Shown here piece after piece: positions 45,421 through 56,676 of a DNA stretch of 64,000 nt; within the stretch, counting starts at the first letter, position 1, and each line of letters begins with the position of its first letter. The DNA comes from Scalesia atractyloides (taxonomy: Eukaryota; Streptophyta; Magnoliopsida; Asterales; Asteraceae): assembly GCA_947069175.1 (NCBI GenBank), contig CAMTDV010000007.1:50301681-50365680 (forward strand), read 5' to 3'. The notes beneath the pieces were generated by a model. That model was not told the origin of the DNA and did no database searches. It saw only the letters and a list, made by a program, of their open reading frames with translations. A program made the translations under genes and the position numbers.

Positions 45421-45840
45421 GGGTTAGTCACATAGCCCAGTTTGTTGGGCTGTGTACATACGAAGCACATGGTCTTAGGTTCGAAGTCTTGTACGCGCTC
45501 CGATTCTCTGAATTAACAAAACCTTTTTATAAAACCCAATTATGAAACACAACAACAAGTTTATATAAGGAATAAAAATCAAACTATAAATGGGTTAGAC
45601 ACAAAGCCCAATTGGTCGGGTTGTGTGCACACACGAAGCAAAGGTCACGAGTTCGAACCTTGTACGCGTACCCATCCACTGAATTAACAAAACCTTTTTA
45701 TAAAAGCCTAATCTGAATCATACTTATAAGTGTATAAAAGAATTAAAAACCAGATATCAACTGGTTTAGACACGCAGCCCAGTTGGTCGGGCTGCGTGCA
45801 CACGAACAAGAGGTCGTTGGGTCGGCTCCCACACGCTGCC
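45421..45840 (+). repeat. Three tandem tRNA-like units in the E7 5' LTR (about 171 bp period)
   Basis: The units start at 45421, 45592 and 45762. Each reads G(G/T)TTAG-ACAC-CAGCCCAGTTGGTCGGGCTG (A-box-like), then AGGTC and a B-box-like GGTTCGAA (45478, 45651, and a mutated form at 45819), then a spacer with CTGAATTAACAAAACC and TTTTTATAAAA. They resemble tRNA-derived SINE heads. Confidence 0.65.
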
Positions 45841-46884
45841 TAATTCTTGAGCGATTTAATCCGATTTAATTCAGAGAAAAAAATATTTTTTTAACTAGCT
45901 AAACCTTTAATTATTCTCCCCAAAACTATATTATTTTGTAACCAAATAATGTTATTTGCAAATAAAAGTTTAAGCAAATAGAAATATAGTAATAAACACA
46001 ATAAAAATTAATCTAAATTATCTAACAAAATATGTAAATGATAAGTTAATTAAAAATATTAAATTCAACCAAAAGAATATAGTTTTAGCTAAATTATTAT
46101 GTGAATATTTAGGTTAGCCGTTTCATCACTTGGTATCTCAACCTCTCAATCGTGCGCAATCTTCAACAAACCTTAATCGCACCCATTTTGAGTGAATCTT
46201 ACAACTTCCCGTTTTATTCACGTTTTTGGGGTGTATCATGTGTCGCTATATATATTGTTATCTCGTTAATTAAATCTCGTGCTATCGCCATTATGTGATC
46301 TAACGTGTTATGTGATATTGTTTTGTTTATTGCCATTTAGTGTTTATATTCTCATTGCAGTCAATTTCTCACATTAGGCCCCTTTGTTCCCCGTTTCCTA
46401 CGGGTGGAGCATCGCGTAGGCTAATATACTAGATCGGTTCGCTTGATTGAGCTTTGATCTCGCAGCACAACGCTTATCGTGCTCACATGTACATTATTAG
46501 TTATTGATATGGTTTGTGATATAGATTACATACACGATGTTCCCATATTTGGTTAATGCATATTTTATAAAATACTAAATATATCATTTTAATAGGATTC
46601 ACTCGCCTACTTATGTTGACCCAAACTTTACTTTTACGCATGATACAGGTGAACAGGTTTGAAGCGTCGATCACATAGGACATGGGCCTTAGAAGAAATA
46701 AAAATGTTTTTGCAAGTTTGTTTGGAACAATATTGTGTTGTTTGAATTATGTGTTGTTGGAATATTTTAATTAAGTTTGGAATAATAAATATCAAACCTT
46801 TATAATAGTAAATGTCATGAGCTTTGATGAAAATCCAATCATGCCCTGACTACCTTATCCGCTGCGGGTCAGGGTGTGACAGAT

Positions 46885-46895
46885 TGGTATCAGAG
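46885..46895 (+). other. E7 primer-binding site (initiator tRNA-Met)
   Basis: TGGTATCAGAG three bases after the LTR end GTGTGACA. Confidence 0.87.
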
Positions 46896-47524
46896 TGAGT
46901 GACTATAGAGATATAGGATAGGTTATCAGACCCTTAGAGCCTATACTATAGTCAATTAGAATTTAACTTCTTACATGATAATTGGTTACTTGTAAACTTA
47001 TGACATTTACTTATTTTGTACTTCTCTCACACACAATTACATGCAAGCACTTTAATTGCTATTTGATTTTGTATGACATTCAACGTGTTATAAAATTTTG
47101 TCAATATAACATGCATATATATTACTGTCATAGCTCACTCTCGATTCTCACATATTTAAAATTTTCTTGCTTTTCTTTTCAAAAATTTGTGATGTTTTTA
47201 TTTTCGAATCTCATCAAAGTGAGTTCTTACGACGGGTATGTAGTAACTAGAGGGTACAAGTACCGGTAGTTGGAACGTCCTATCTAGGATTGACGTTCGT
47301 ATAAATCCAAAGTAACGACCAGTTTTCTACCTGGGGACTAATGATAAGAGTACGAAGGACCTATTTGGCCAAAGCATGCCACACCAAACGTCGTGTGAAC
47401 TAACCCCACATTGAGTTGTCACTGTGTCCACACCAGGACACCTTCTGACGTTACACCTCGCAATCATGTTTTATGATTTTCATTCAGGTTATGCGTGTGT
47501 TAACAGGCCAAAACCAATGTGAAC
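46896..47524 (+). other. E7 leader, left part
   Basis: Non-coding leader between primer site and gag. It continues at 54037-54252 after E8. The 95-codon open frame 46982-47269 shows no domain. Confidence 0.6.
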
Positions 47525-47529
47525 CCTAC
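47525..47529. repeat. Target-site duplication CCTAC, left copy (E8)
   Basis: Directly left of E8 and repeated at 54032-54036. Confidence 0.9.
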
Positions 47530-50137
47530 TGTCACACCCCGGATTTCCAACCCAAAATCCATAAATCGGTGGGTCTGGGTGGGGAGTATTGTGACGTCAG
47601 TTGATAACATCATTGTCAATTAAACAAAGCACAGTGGAAGTCTTGATTTAAATTACTATTACAAGCCAAATGTTCAAAGTATGAAAATAATATACAGACA
47701 GTTCGTAATAAAAGATCCACAGGCGGATCGTAAAATATATAAAGAAAGAATAAAAAATAGATTTTAGGGCAGATCTTAAGGATTTGCAAGATTCTCTTAT
47801 TTCACTACCAAGCAGCTTCCGGCCTATTTCGTATTGTACCTACAAACAGCTTTCGCTAGTAAATACACCCAACTGGCTCATTTTGAAAACATTTAAAATT
47901 TTGATTTAAGTGCACAGTGCACAAATCATTTATAGCTTGGGAAAGTTACTTTTAACCTTGTTAACAGATTCACATGTTTATCCATGCATACAGGGCCCAG
48001 TATAGAGACCGAGACATGATTAAATACACACCAGTTAGAACTCATGGAGGAGTTATCCCCAACGTCTTGGGTAATTTGCATTTGAGTGGCTGTCAGGTGT
48101 ATGCCTACACCCCGTGCTAAGGTCGTGGCCATTAACTAATGTAATGAGCCGAGGATATCCATGACACGGTAATTTAACCCCCGATGTTTAAGTTATCAAA
48201 CAAAACTGATTAAAACGGAATATGCAGATTTACTAGCCACATCCGGCAGTCGATTGATCCCAGTTCCGACCAAGCGGTAATAATCTATTGTAACCCAAGC
48301 CCATATAGGGAAAATAAGTCGAGAGTATTTACCTGGGCTAGTCTTCTTTTAAATTTAATAACTCAGCCGTACACAAAAGTACTAAGTGCAGATAGCATTT
48401 ACCGGCAAGGCTCTAGTCTGGATTATGGTATAAGCTAACCAATTAAATACTAACGGTCTTTATTTAAGTCATAGACTTAGACCGAGTAGTGTACATGATC
48501 AATACGTATAACGCTTGATTAAACGATGATTGGATAGAATGTAGTTTGACCCGACAAGTACTTTGACTTGTATAATATGGGTAATATAAACATTCTAGAT
48601 TTTGAAACTTAAATGACAAGGTAAGACCGGTTTCAGTTAAATTTCGTAAACTAGTTACATACACTTAACCGTATGCATATTAGCGATATCGGTAACCGGA
48701 TAAGTCACGAAAAAGTTTTTATATGCCATTACATTTAAATAAGTTTAATATCAGTAGGATATCAACTTATATTCCCGTTAAGATTTTAAAACGAAACTAT
48801 GCCTCATAAGGGCATTTCGGTAATTATATACCGTATAAAAGGAACTTGAATATAATTTAAGTTTATAATCAGAGTATTCTGGAAAAATAATTTATTTATG
48901 ATATAACTTCAGTAGGATATTAATTATATGTGTAATTTATACTTTATGACCAAACTATGCACTGACGGGGCATTTTGATCATTTTACACATAGTTTTATA
49001 TATTTTTTGGGATTCTGATTTATATCATAGACCTATTGTAAAAACATTTAAAATAAGTTTTAATATCAGTAGGTAACAAGTCTTGGTCAAATAATATGGT
49101 TTAAAACCATACTATGCGCCAAAACGGCGCTTATGTCGTAAAATGACGATTTGTGCGTTATTTACGGAAAACTGATGTTAAGATCAGATTAAAATGTTTT
49201 AGTTATACTATTTAATATAACATATCTGTAGGTAAAAGATTTGATGTGAAAAGTTATGATTAAAACCATTTTATGAGCCACAAGGGCTTTATCGTCATTT
49301 CCCGACATAATACAAGGACCTGTTTGAAAACTTAGTATATAATCTGAGTTAAGATCCCAAATAATCCTACTTATAATATTACATCAGTAGGAAAACTCAT
49401 TTTCAAGTTTATTATCTTTTAAACCATGTTTTATGAAAAAAGGACATTTTAGTCAAAATGGCATAATTACGGAACTTGTGCATAAACTCTTATTCTGATT
49501 ATGATCATGTAATATAACCTCAGAAGGTTATGCTACATTATATTATGATCATAATGCAACTTTAGATCAGAGTCTAACTAATCTAAATCGGGTCAGAATT
49601 GAAAGTCAAAGCAGAAGTCAAACTTCGCGACTTTCGGTTGCGAACAAGACCCTAGAACTGAAATTGACGAGCCGAACATGTTCATACATGTTCTAATAAT
49701 TATTACCAACTTGTTTAAGTGTCAAAACAGGTTTCATAACATATATAAGATCAAATTATAATATTTTCGAAAAATGGCGTGTTTGACTTTTTAATATATA
49801 AACTTTGACCTGTCAATTCATCTAGCAAACGTGATCTTCAGGAGGTGCTCTATATAGGGATTAACAACTACCTTATTACGATCACTTAGCCATGTTCGTT
49901 ACGAACAATGGCTGGACCATAATGATCTTAACGGAAAGTCAAGGCATTTTCTGCAAAACGTTTGACTTTTGGCTATAAAAGCCTATAAAAGAAAATGCAC
50001 AAAGAAGGAACACTCACGAGCGATTCCTAGGGTGCAAAAGAACTAATTTAGATGCTCCTTTCAGTTAGAAACTTCCAGAGGAGGTAGAAGAGTTGTGAAT
50101 GGGAAAGATGCAAGTTCAAAGGTTGAACCTTTGCACC

Positions 50138-50145
50138 TATTTATA
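50138..50145 (-). promoter_or_regulatory. E8 LTR TATA box
   Basis: Minus-strand TATAAATA, conserved at 53238-53245 in the 5' LTR remnant and nearly so at 5660-5666 in the solo LTR. Confidence 0.55.
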
Positions 50146-50305
50146 GTTGGAGAGCTTGAAGTAGATGATGCTAGGTGTTAAAGGGTGTAAGAGGAAGCTT
50201 ACAAGTGTCCTAAAATGTGGTATAGCAGTTTTGGAATCCATAGTTTCGATTTCAATGGTTTTTGGCAATTTGTGTGGTGGCCAAGAAAAAATTCTGCAGG
50301 AACAG

Positions 50306-50328
50306 GCCTCTCGCGTCCCGCGAGAGGC
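50306..50328. repeat. GC-rich perfect hairpin in the E8 LTR
   Basis: GCCTCTCGCG, loop TCC, CGCGAGAGGC: ten pairs and a three-base loop, in AT-rich surroundings about 160 bp upstream of the minus-strand TATA box. Confidence 0.85.
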
Positions 50329-50518
50329 ACAAGCCTTGCCTCTTGCGCCCCGCGAGCGCCCCGTGTCAGTTTTCAAAGTTTGACACTTTTAGCCCCTCAA
50401 CTCATAAAACCCTTTAAAAACCTCCTAAAACACCTTTTTAGCATATTTGGCCCTATGTAGCCAATATTTGGCATACCCGGGATTATGCCGGGACATTGTC
50501 GAGCTTTTGGTTCATTAA

Positions 50519-50875
50519 AAGGTCACTCAGAGGTATAAATTAACATGTTGACACTTTTAATCCCTCCTTTGTCAAACTTTTTTATAATTATGGATTTAAT
50601 CCCTCTCGTCCAACAAATGGGACATATGAGAGTTAGGACTTCGTGAAAGATCACTCAGAGGCTCATTATAAGCATGTTGACTCCGATGTCACTGAGAGGC
50701 TGGGTATGTTGACACAACGGTCACTAAGAGGCCAAATTTAAGCATGTTGACACTAATGGTCAGTCAGAGGCTAAGTTTTAAACATGTTGACACTAATGGT
50801 CACTCAGAGGCTCGGTTTATGCATGTTGACATCAGAAGTCACTCAGAGACTTAGTTTGAGCATGTTGACGCTTTT
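50519..50875. repeat. LTR-terminal minisatellite in the E8 3' LTR
   Basis: About seven units with GTCACTCAGAGGCT and GCATGTTGACA, in the same position as 6036-6356. Confidence 0.85.
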
Positions 50876-50960
50876 AGTCCTTGTTAGTCTTTAATAGACA
50901 AAAAATAAAATACGACACGTGTCACTATACAATTGGACACGATTTTTACAGGGTGTTACA

Positions 50961-50977
50961 TCCTCACCCCTTAAAAG
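50961..50977 (-). other. E8 polypurine tract
   Basis: On the minus strand CTTTTAAGGGGTGAGGA, directly before the 3' LTR start TGTAACACCC. Confidence 0.8.
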
Positions 50978-52206
50978 AAATCTCGACCTCGAGATTTTAT
51001 TCAAAAAGATGGGGGTACTTTTGTTGCATAGTGGACTCAACCTACCATGTATACTCGGGACTTCTAAAGGCATCCCACTTAACCTTTACAATAGGTATCA
51101 ATTTCCTTCGGAGCTTCTTAACCTGTCGATCCTCGATCGAAATTGGTTTCTCAACAAACCTCAGGTTTCCATCAATCTGCACGTCTTTGTGTGACATTGC
51201 TAGGGACTCATCGGCTAGACATTTCTTAAGGTTAGATATGTGGAATACATCATGAATTCCACTAAGCTCCTCTAGCAACCTGAGCTTATAAGCTACAGTG
51301 CCGACACATTCGATTATCTCGAATGGTCCTATATATCTTGGGCTCAACTTGCCCTTCTTTCCAAAGCGCATCACACCTTTCCAGGGTGATACTTTCAACA
51401 TGACTTTGTCCCCTACTTGGAACTTAAGAGGTTTACGCCCCTTGTCAGCATAGCTCTTCTGCCTATCCCTGGCAGCTTTGAGACGATCATGGATTTGCAC
51501 AATCTTTTCCGTGGTCTCTAGGACAATCTCTGGTCCTGATAGTTGGGCTTCTCCAATTCTGCCCAACACACGGGCGTTCTACATTTTCTCCCATACAAGG
51601 CCTCAAAAGGAGCAGCCTTGATGCTCGTATGATAGCATATTACTATAGGAGAATTCTATTAGGGGTAAGTGGTCATCCCAGCTTCCACCTAAGTCAATCA
51701 CACATGCCCTAAGCATGTTTACCGAAGTCTGAATAGTACGCTCACTATGTCCATCTGTGTGAGGGTGGTAAGCCGTACTAAAGTTTAATTGTGTGCTTAA
51801 TGATTGTTGGAAACTTTTCCAAAAATGAGATGTATATCTAGTATCTCTATCAGATACAATAGATACTGGCACACCATGTAGGGACAAAATTTTGTCCACG
51901 TATAGCTTAGCCAATTTGTCAGAATTATGCATCTCTTTAATTGGCAAGAAACGTTTTAACTTAGTCAGCCTGTCTACAATGACCCAAATCGTGTCATTAT
52001 CATGTTTGGTCTTAGTTAGCTTGGTAATCAAGTCCATAGTTACCCATTTCCCATTTCCAAGTTGGAATCTCAAGCTGTTGTAGAAGTCCTGGCGGTTTCT
52101 GATGTTCGGCCTTAACTTGAGAACACGTCAGACACTTAGCTACATAGGTGGCTATGGATTTCTTTAAACCCATCCACCAATAATTCCTTTTCAAATCTTG
52201 AGACAT
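50978..52206 (-). pseudogene. E8 integrase and chromodomain-like tail
   Basis: Minus-strand order: the zinc-binding region (52206-52012) with YWWMGLKKSIATYVAKCLTC, then the core (52073-51603) with the three catalytic residues in WVIVDRLTK, VSDRDTRYTS and GHSERTIQT. The frame changes at about 51600 near FSYSN. The C-terminal part (51569-51042) carries KAARDRQKSYADKGRKPLKF, VGDKVMLKVSPWKGVMRFGK, LSPRYIGPFEI, GIHDVFHISNLKKCL and the chromodomain-like end LIPIVKVKWDAFRSPEYTW. This is the best-preserved integrase in the window, broken by only a few changes, but its element lacks RT and gag. Confidence 0.88.
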
Positions 52207-52439
52207 CTTGTCACCACCCGGGTGAATTGAGTATCTTGAATTATGCGCTTCTTGGAGGATTAGATCCCTAAGTCCTTCGAAGATTGGAACCCAGATTCTG
52301 CCATTAAATCTAAGGATTCCATCTTTTCAAGGCACTAACTGATCAACAGTTCCGCCTAATCCTTCATTAGGAATATTAGCCTCTAATAAGGCTTGCTTTT
52401 GTGCATCTAATAGCTTCTCATTCAAGCTATTTCTAAGCT
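52207..52439 (-). other. E8 RNase H-integrase linker (decayed)
   Basis: Minus-strand linker between VVADALSYKE and the integrase zinc region. Pieces such as GRIWVPIFEGLRDL-like coding are visible but broken. No separate gene. Confidence 0.45.
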
Positions 52440-52936
52440 CAATGCTCTTAGCGAATATGTTTAACTCTTTCTTTGTAACTTAAGGCGTCAGCAACTACAT
52501 TTGCCTTGCTAGGATGGTAGCGAATCTCAAAATCATAATCATTAAGTGTTTCCATCCAACGGCGCTGTCGCATGTTCAATTCCTTCTGATTGAACATATG
52601 TTGGAGACTTTTATGGTCAGTCAGTGTATATAATACACTTTGTGCCATACAAGTAATGTCTCCATAATTTAAGTACAAATACAACGGCACCCAATTCTAA
52701 GTGATGGGTGGTGTAATTCCTCTCGTGCACATTTAATTGTCGTGATGCATAGGCAATTACCTTGCCATTTCGTATTAGCACACAGCCCATGCCGGTGTGC
52801 GAAGCAGCACAATAAACAAGAAAGTCCTCTATACCATCTGGTAGAGATAACACAGGAGCATTGCTCAACTTGTGTTTCAGAATCTCAAAAGATACTTGTT
52901 GTTTTGGACCCCAAACGAACTTATAACATTCTTGCG
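52440..52936 (-). pseudogene. E8 RNase H remnant at the deletion edge
   Basis: Minus-strand RNase H: the segment starts at the deletion junction near 52936, then SNAPVLSLPDGIEDFLVYCAAS. The catalytic Asp of YCDAS is Ala here. GMGCVLIRNGKVIAYASRQL and NYTTHHLELGAVVFVLKLWR follow, then TDHKSLQHMFNQKELNMRQR and the tail YHPSKANVVADALSYKE, with a frame change near 52690-52620. The RT that should precede it is deleted. Confidence 0.85.
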
Positions 52937-54031
52937 GGTCAGGAGGTGCCCTTTATAGGGATTAACACATACCTTATTACAACCACTTAGCCATGTTCGT
53001 TACGAACAATGGCTGGACCATAATGGTCTTAACCGAAAGTCAAGGCGTTTTCCGCAAAACGCTTGACTTTTGGCTATAAAAGCCTATAAATGAAAATGCA
53101 CAAAGAAGGAACACTTATGAGTGATTCCTAGGGTGCAAAAGAACTAAGTTGGATGCTCTTTTCAGTTAGGAACTTCCAGAGGAAGGAGAAGAGTTGTGAA
53201 TGAGAAGGTACAAGTTCAAAGGTTGAACCTTTACACCTATTTATAGTTGGAGAGCTTGAAAGAGGTGATGCCAGGTGTTAAGGGGTGTAAGAGCAAGCTT
53301 ACAAGTGTCCTAAAACGTGGCATAGCAGTTTGGGAATCCATAGTTTCGATTTCAATGGTTTTTGGCAATTTGTATGGTGGCCAAGCAAAAATTCTGAAGA
53401 TACAGGCCTCTCGCGCCCGCGAGCGCCCCATTTCAGTTTTCAAAGTTTGACATTTTTAGCCCCTCAACTCATAAAACCCTTTAAAAAAACCTCTTAAAAC
53501 ACCTTTTTAGCATATTTAGCCCTCCTTAGCCAATATTTGGCGTACCTGGGATTATGCCCGGATATTGTCGAGCTCTCGGTTCGTTAAAAGGTCCCTCAGA
53601 GGTATAAATTAACATGTTGACACTTTTAATCCCTCCATTGTCCAACTTTTTTATAATTATGGATTTAATCTCACTCGTCCAACAAATGGGACATATGAGA
53701 GTTAGGACTTCGTAAAAGATCACTCAGAGGCTCATTATAAGCATGTTGACTCCGATGTCACTCAGAGGCTAGGCATGTTGACACAACGATCACTCAGAGG
53801 CCAAATTTAAGCATGTTGACACTAATGGTCAGTCAGAGGCTATGTTTTAAGCATGTTGACACTAATGGTCACTCAGAGGCTCGGTTTATGCATGTTGACA
53901 TCAGAAAGTCACTCAGAGACTTAGTTTGAGCATGTTGACGCTTTTAGTCCTTGTTAGTCTTTAATAGACTATAAAATAAAATACGACATGTGTCACTATA
54001 CTATGGGTCACGATTTTTACAGGGTGTTACA
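52937..54031 (-). mobile_element. E8 5' LTR remnant (1095 bp)
   Basis: It matches about 49840-50960 of the intact LTR with few differences, including the TATA box (53238-53245, minus) and the GTCACTCAGAGGCT array (53589-53945), and ends GGGTGTTACA. The other two thirds of the LTR are deleted. Confidence 0.9.
53589..53945. repeat. LTR-terminal minisatellite in the E8 5' LTR remnant
   Basis: Unit by unit it matches 50519-50875, with point differences only. Confidence 0.85.
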
Positions 54032-54036
54032 CCTAC
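54032..54036. repeat. Target-site duplication CCTAC, right copy (E8)
   Basis: Follows the E8 end TGTTACA and matches 47525-47529. Confidence 0.9.
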
Positions 54037-54252
54037 GAAGCCCATTAGTCTTGGGGGCCCACATGACTACCTAGGCCAAGTATGGGGGATATATGGGGGC
54101 CTAAACATGAGCAAAGCCCAAGACATCCTATGGATGTAATGGATTTATTTTTCTCATTTATTTTGTGGATGTTTAATTTTATTTCTAAAACCTATGCGAC
54201 ACACATGACACCTATACGCCAAACTCAAAATCACGTTACGTATAACCTGTAA

Positions 54253-55080
54253 ATGTCTTCTAGGCACTCTCGTGGAGGTAGGAGATCTGGAAAGTCTGGC
54301 GAACGCATGGCTACTCAAATAGCTAAACAAATAGCCGCCGTGATTCCCAATATCGTAATCCAAGTTCAGCAAGCTCTCGCTGCTAACCCCGTTAATCCCA
54401 ACAACCAAGAGAGACAAAATGTCGTCAGCCCTCCTACAAACACCACCAAGTGCACTTACAAGCACTTCAACTCATGTGACCCTCCAAAATATGAGGGAAC
54501 TGAAGGGTCACTGATCTCCTGCGGTGGTTTGAAGAAATGGAGAGTACTTTTCTCAATTGTGGCTGCCCCAACGACCATAAGGTTCGTTATGCTACTGGTT
54601 GTCTATTTGGGGTAGCACTAACTTGGTGGAATGCCGAAAAGGGCAGAAGAGGCGCTGAAGCCGCAGTAGCCCTAACTTGGGAACAGCTTAGAGAGCTCAT
54701 GAAAAGACGTTTCTGCCCAAGAAGCGAAATCAAGAAGCTGGAAGATGACTTCTACTTCCTAAAGCAGAAAGAGGGAGATCATATAACCTACAACAAAGGT
54801 TTCTCAAGCTAAACCAAATGGTTCCGAATCTGTTCACTCCTCTCTACCATCTTATCGAGCATTACATTTGGGGTCTTCCTTCGAAGATTCAGGATCTATG
54901 ATGAGTACCGTACCTGCAACATTGGAAGCAGCAAGCTAGCCACTGATCTCACTGAAAACCACATCAAGAATGGGGATTTCAAGGATGAGAAGAAGAAGGA
55001 GACAAATAGCAAAACACCGAATGAAACCCCCAACCCAACTTAAGCCGAATCCTCTTCTCGATTCACTACCTAGAGAAAGC
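54253..55080 (+). pseudogene. E7 gag (broken, no zinc knuckle)
   Basis: ATG 54253 opens MSSRHSRGGRRSGKSGERMA and a helical IAKQIAAVIPNIVIQVQQAL. YKHFNSCDPPKYEGTEG is the capsid start. The frame shifts at about 54520, and 54537-54812 continues with YATGCLFGVALTWWN, LTWEQLRELMKRRFCPRSEI and LEDDFYFLKQKEGDHITY, the classic chromovirus capsid. It then shifts again (HLIEHYIWGLPSKI-like words near 54850) and decays by about 55080. The zinc knuckle and most of the protease that should follow are absent, so a deletion joins gag to the protease end. Confidence 0.85.
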
Positions 55081-55158
55081 GGAACGGGAAAATTTTGTTG
55101 TCACCCAAACCAGTCAGCCCTTCGTATTTTTGGTGAAACGCCATCCTAAGGACTTAAG

Positions 55159-56590
55159 TTGATGTTGTGTCTCCAAGCTCGCAAGTATCTTCGCAAGGAC
55201 TACATAGCGTTCTTAGCCCACATCGTCAAGAAAGAAGGCAAGGAGAAGAAGCTCGAAGATATCCCGATTGTTATTTTCCTCAAGTCTTTCCAAACGATGT
55301 CTCGGGACTTCCTCCTATGCGAGAAGACAAATTCCGAATCGATCTTGTACCTGGTGCCACACCAGTTGCAAAATCTCCATATCGGCTAGCCCCATCCGAA
55401 ATGCAAGAGTTGGCTAGTCAGTTACAAGAGTTGACGGATAAAGGGTTCATATGCCCCAGCTCATCACCTAGGGGTGCGCCGGTTCTTTTCGTCAAGAATA
55501 AGGATGGAACTTTATCGAGAACTCAACAAGCTGACCATCAAGAACCGTTATCCTTTACCTCGCATTGATGTCCTCCTAGACCAACTTCAGGGTGCAACTT
55601 GCTTCTCGAAAATTGATCTTCGTTCTTGCTATCATCATCTTAGAGTACGTGAAGAAGACATCCCAAAGACGACCTTTCGAACTCGCTACGGTCACTACGA
55701 ATTCATGGTCATGCCCTTTGGGTTGACCAATGCACCCGTTGTTTTCATGGATCTAATGAATAGGGTGTGCAAACCCAACCTCGATCGTTTGTCATTGTAT
55801 TCATAGATGATATTCTTATTTATTTCAAGACTAAGTCAGATCATGAACAACATCTTTGGCTTATCCTAACGCTTTTGAATACTGGAAAGCTTTATGCTAA
55901 GTTTTCAAAATGTGAATTCTGGTTAAAGGAAGTTCAATTCCTTGGTCACGTCATCAACGACAAAGGAATTCATGTTAACCCAGCAAAGATTAAAGCAGTT
56001 CAAGAATGGCAGGCTCCATGCACTCCTACCATAGTCAGATCATTCCTCGGCTTAGCAGGTTATTATCGACGTTTTATTGCCAATTTCTCCAACATTGTCT
56101 TACCGCTCACATCCTTGACTCATAAGGGCAAGCCCTTCGATTGGGGGCCCAAACATGAGGAGGCATTCCAAACCTTGAAGCAGAGACTTTGTGATGCACC
56201 TGTTCTCACTCTCCCTAACGGTTGTGATGACTTTGTGGTTTATTGTGACGCATCAGGGCAAAGGTTAGCGTCTGTCTTAATGCAAAGGGGTAAGGTGATA
56301 GCCTATGCCTCAAGACAACTCAAAGTCCATGAGAAGAATTACACCACTCACGACCTGGAACTGGGGGCAGTCATGTTCGCTCTAAAGATATGGAGACATT
56401 ACCTCTATAGCACAAAGTGTGAGATCTACAATGACCATAAGAGCCTTCAGCATATCTTCAATCAGAAAGAGTTAAACATGAGGCAATGACAAAGGGTCGA
56501 ACTCCTGAATGATTATGATTGGGAAATCCGTTATCACCCCGGTAAAGCCAATGTCGTAGCAGATGCTCTTAGTCGGAGAGAATATGCTAA
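55159..56590 (+). pseudogene. E7 protease tail, reverse transcriptase and RNase H (broken)
   Basis: The protease end ARKYLRKDYIAFLAHIVKKE starts at about 55180. The linker GLPPMREDKFRIDLVPGATP and PYRLAPSEMQELASQLQELT follow in another frame (55167-55568). RT core: NRYPLPRIDVLLDQLQGATC, FSKIDLRSCYHHLRV (motif A) and VMPFGLTNAPVVFMDLMNRV. A frameshift near 55790 precedes the catalytic FIDDILIY, with both Asp present. The thumb reads FLGHVINDKGIHVNPAKI. RNase H: DDFVVYCDASGQRLASVLMQ with its first Asp kept, then ASRQLKVHEKNYTTHDLELG. A TGA at 56487-56489 interrupts before YHPGKANVVADALSRRE. This is the least damaged pol of the window, yet it still has four breaks. Confidence 0.88.
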
Positions 56591-56676
56591 CTCCATCCAT
56601 CTGTTGTGTTCTCAAATCGAACTGACTTCAAAGACGCATTCGCGAAGCGTAGCATACTTCAATTACTGAAAATTAT

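Larger units (their letters stand above)
44612..46881 (+). mobile_element. E7 5' LTR (2270 bp)
   Basis: It runs from TGTAACATCCGTCGAAAAATG to CAGGGTGTGACA. It has TATAAATA at 45157-45164, one tRNA-like segment on the minus strand (44808-44880) and three tRNA-like units on the plus strand (45421-45840). It lacks about 50 bp that the 3' LTR has near 58855-58910. Confidence 0.9.
47530..50960 (-). mobile_element. E8 3' LTR, complete (3431 bp)
   Basis: + strand TGTCACACCCCGG to GGGTGTTACA. In element orientation it starts TGTAACACCC. It contains a minus-strand TATAAATA (50138-50145), a GC-rich perfect hairpin (50306-50328) and the GTCACTCAGAGGCT minisatellite (50519-50875). Confidence 0.9.
47530..54031 (-). 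mobile_element. E8: minus-strand chromovirus with a large internal deletion
   Basis: Read on the minus strand: 5' LTR remnant 54031-52937, then directly RNase H, integrase and chromodomain (52930-50978), a polypurine tract, and a complete 3' LTR 50960-47530. CCTAC on both sides proves that the outer ends are original. One deletion removed the inner part of the 5' LTR, primer site, gag, protease and RT. The junction lies at about 52937-52941, where TCAGGAGGTGC is shared with the intact LTR. It is of the same family as the solo LTR 3056-6437. Confidence 0.9.
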
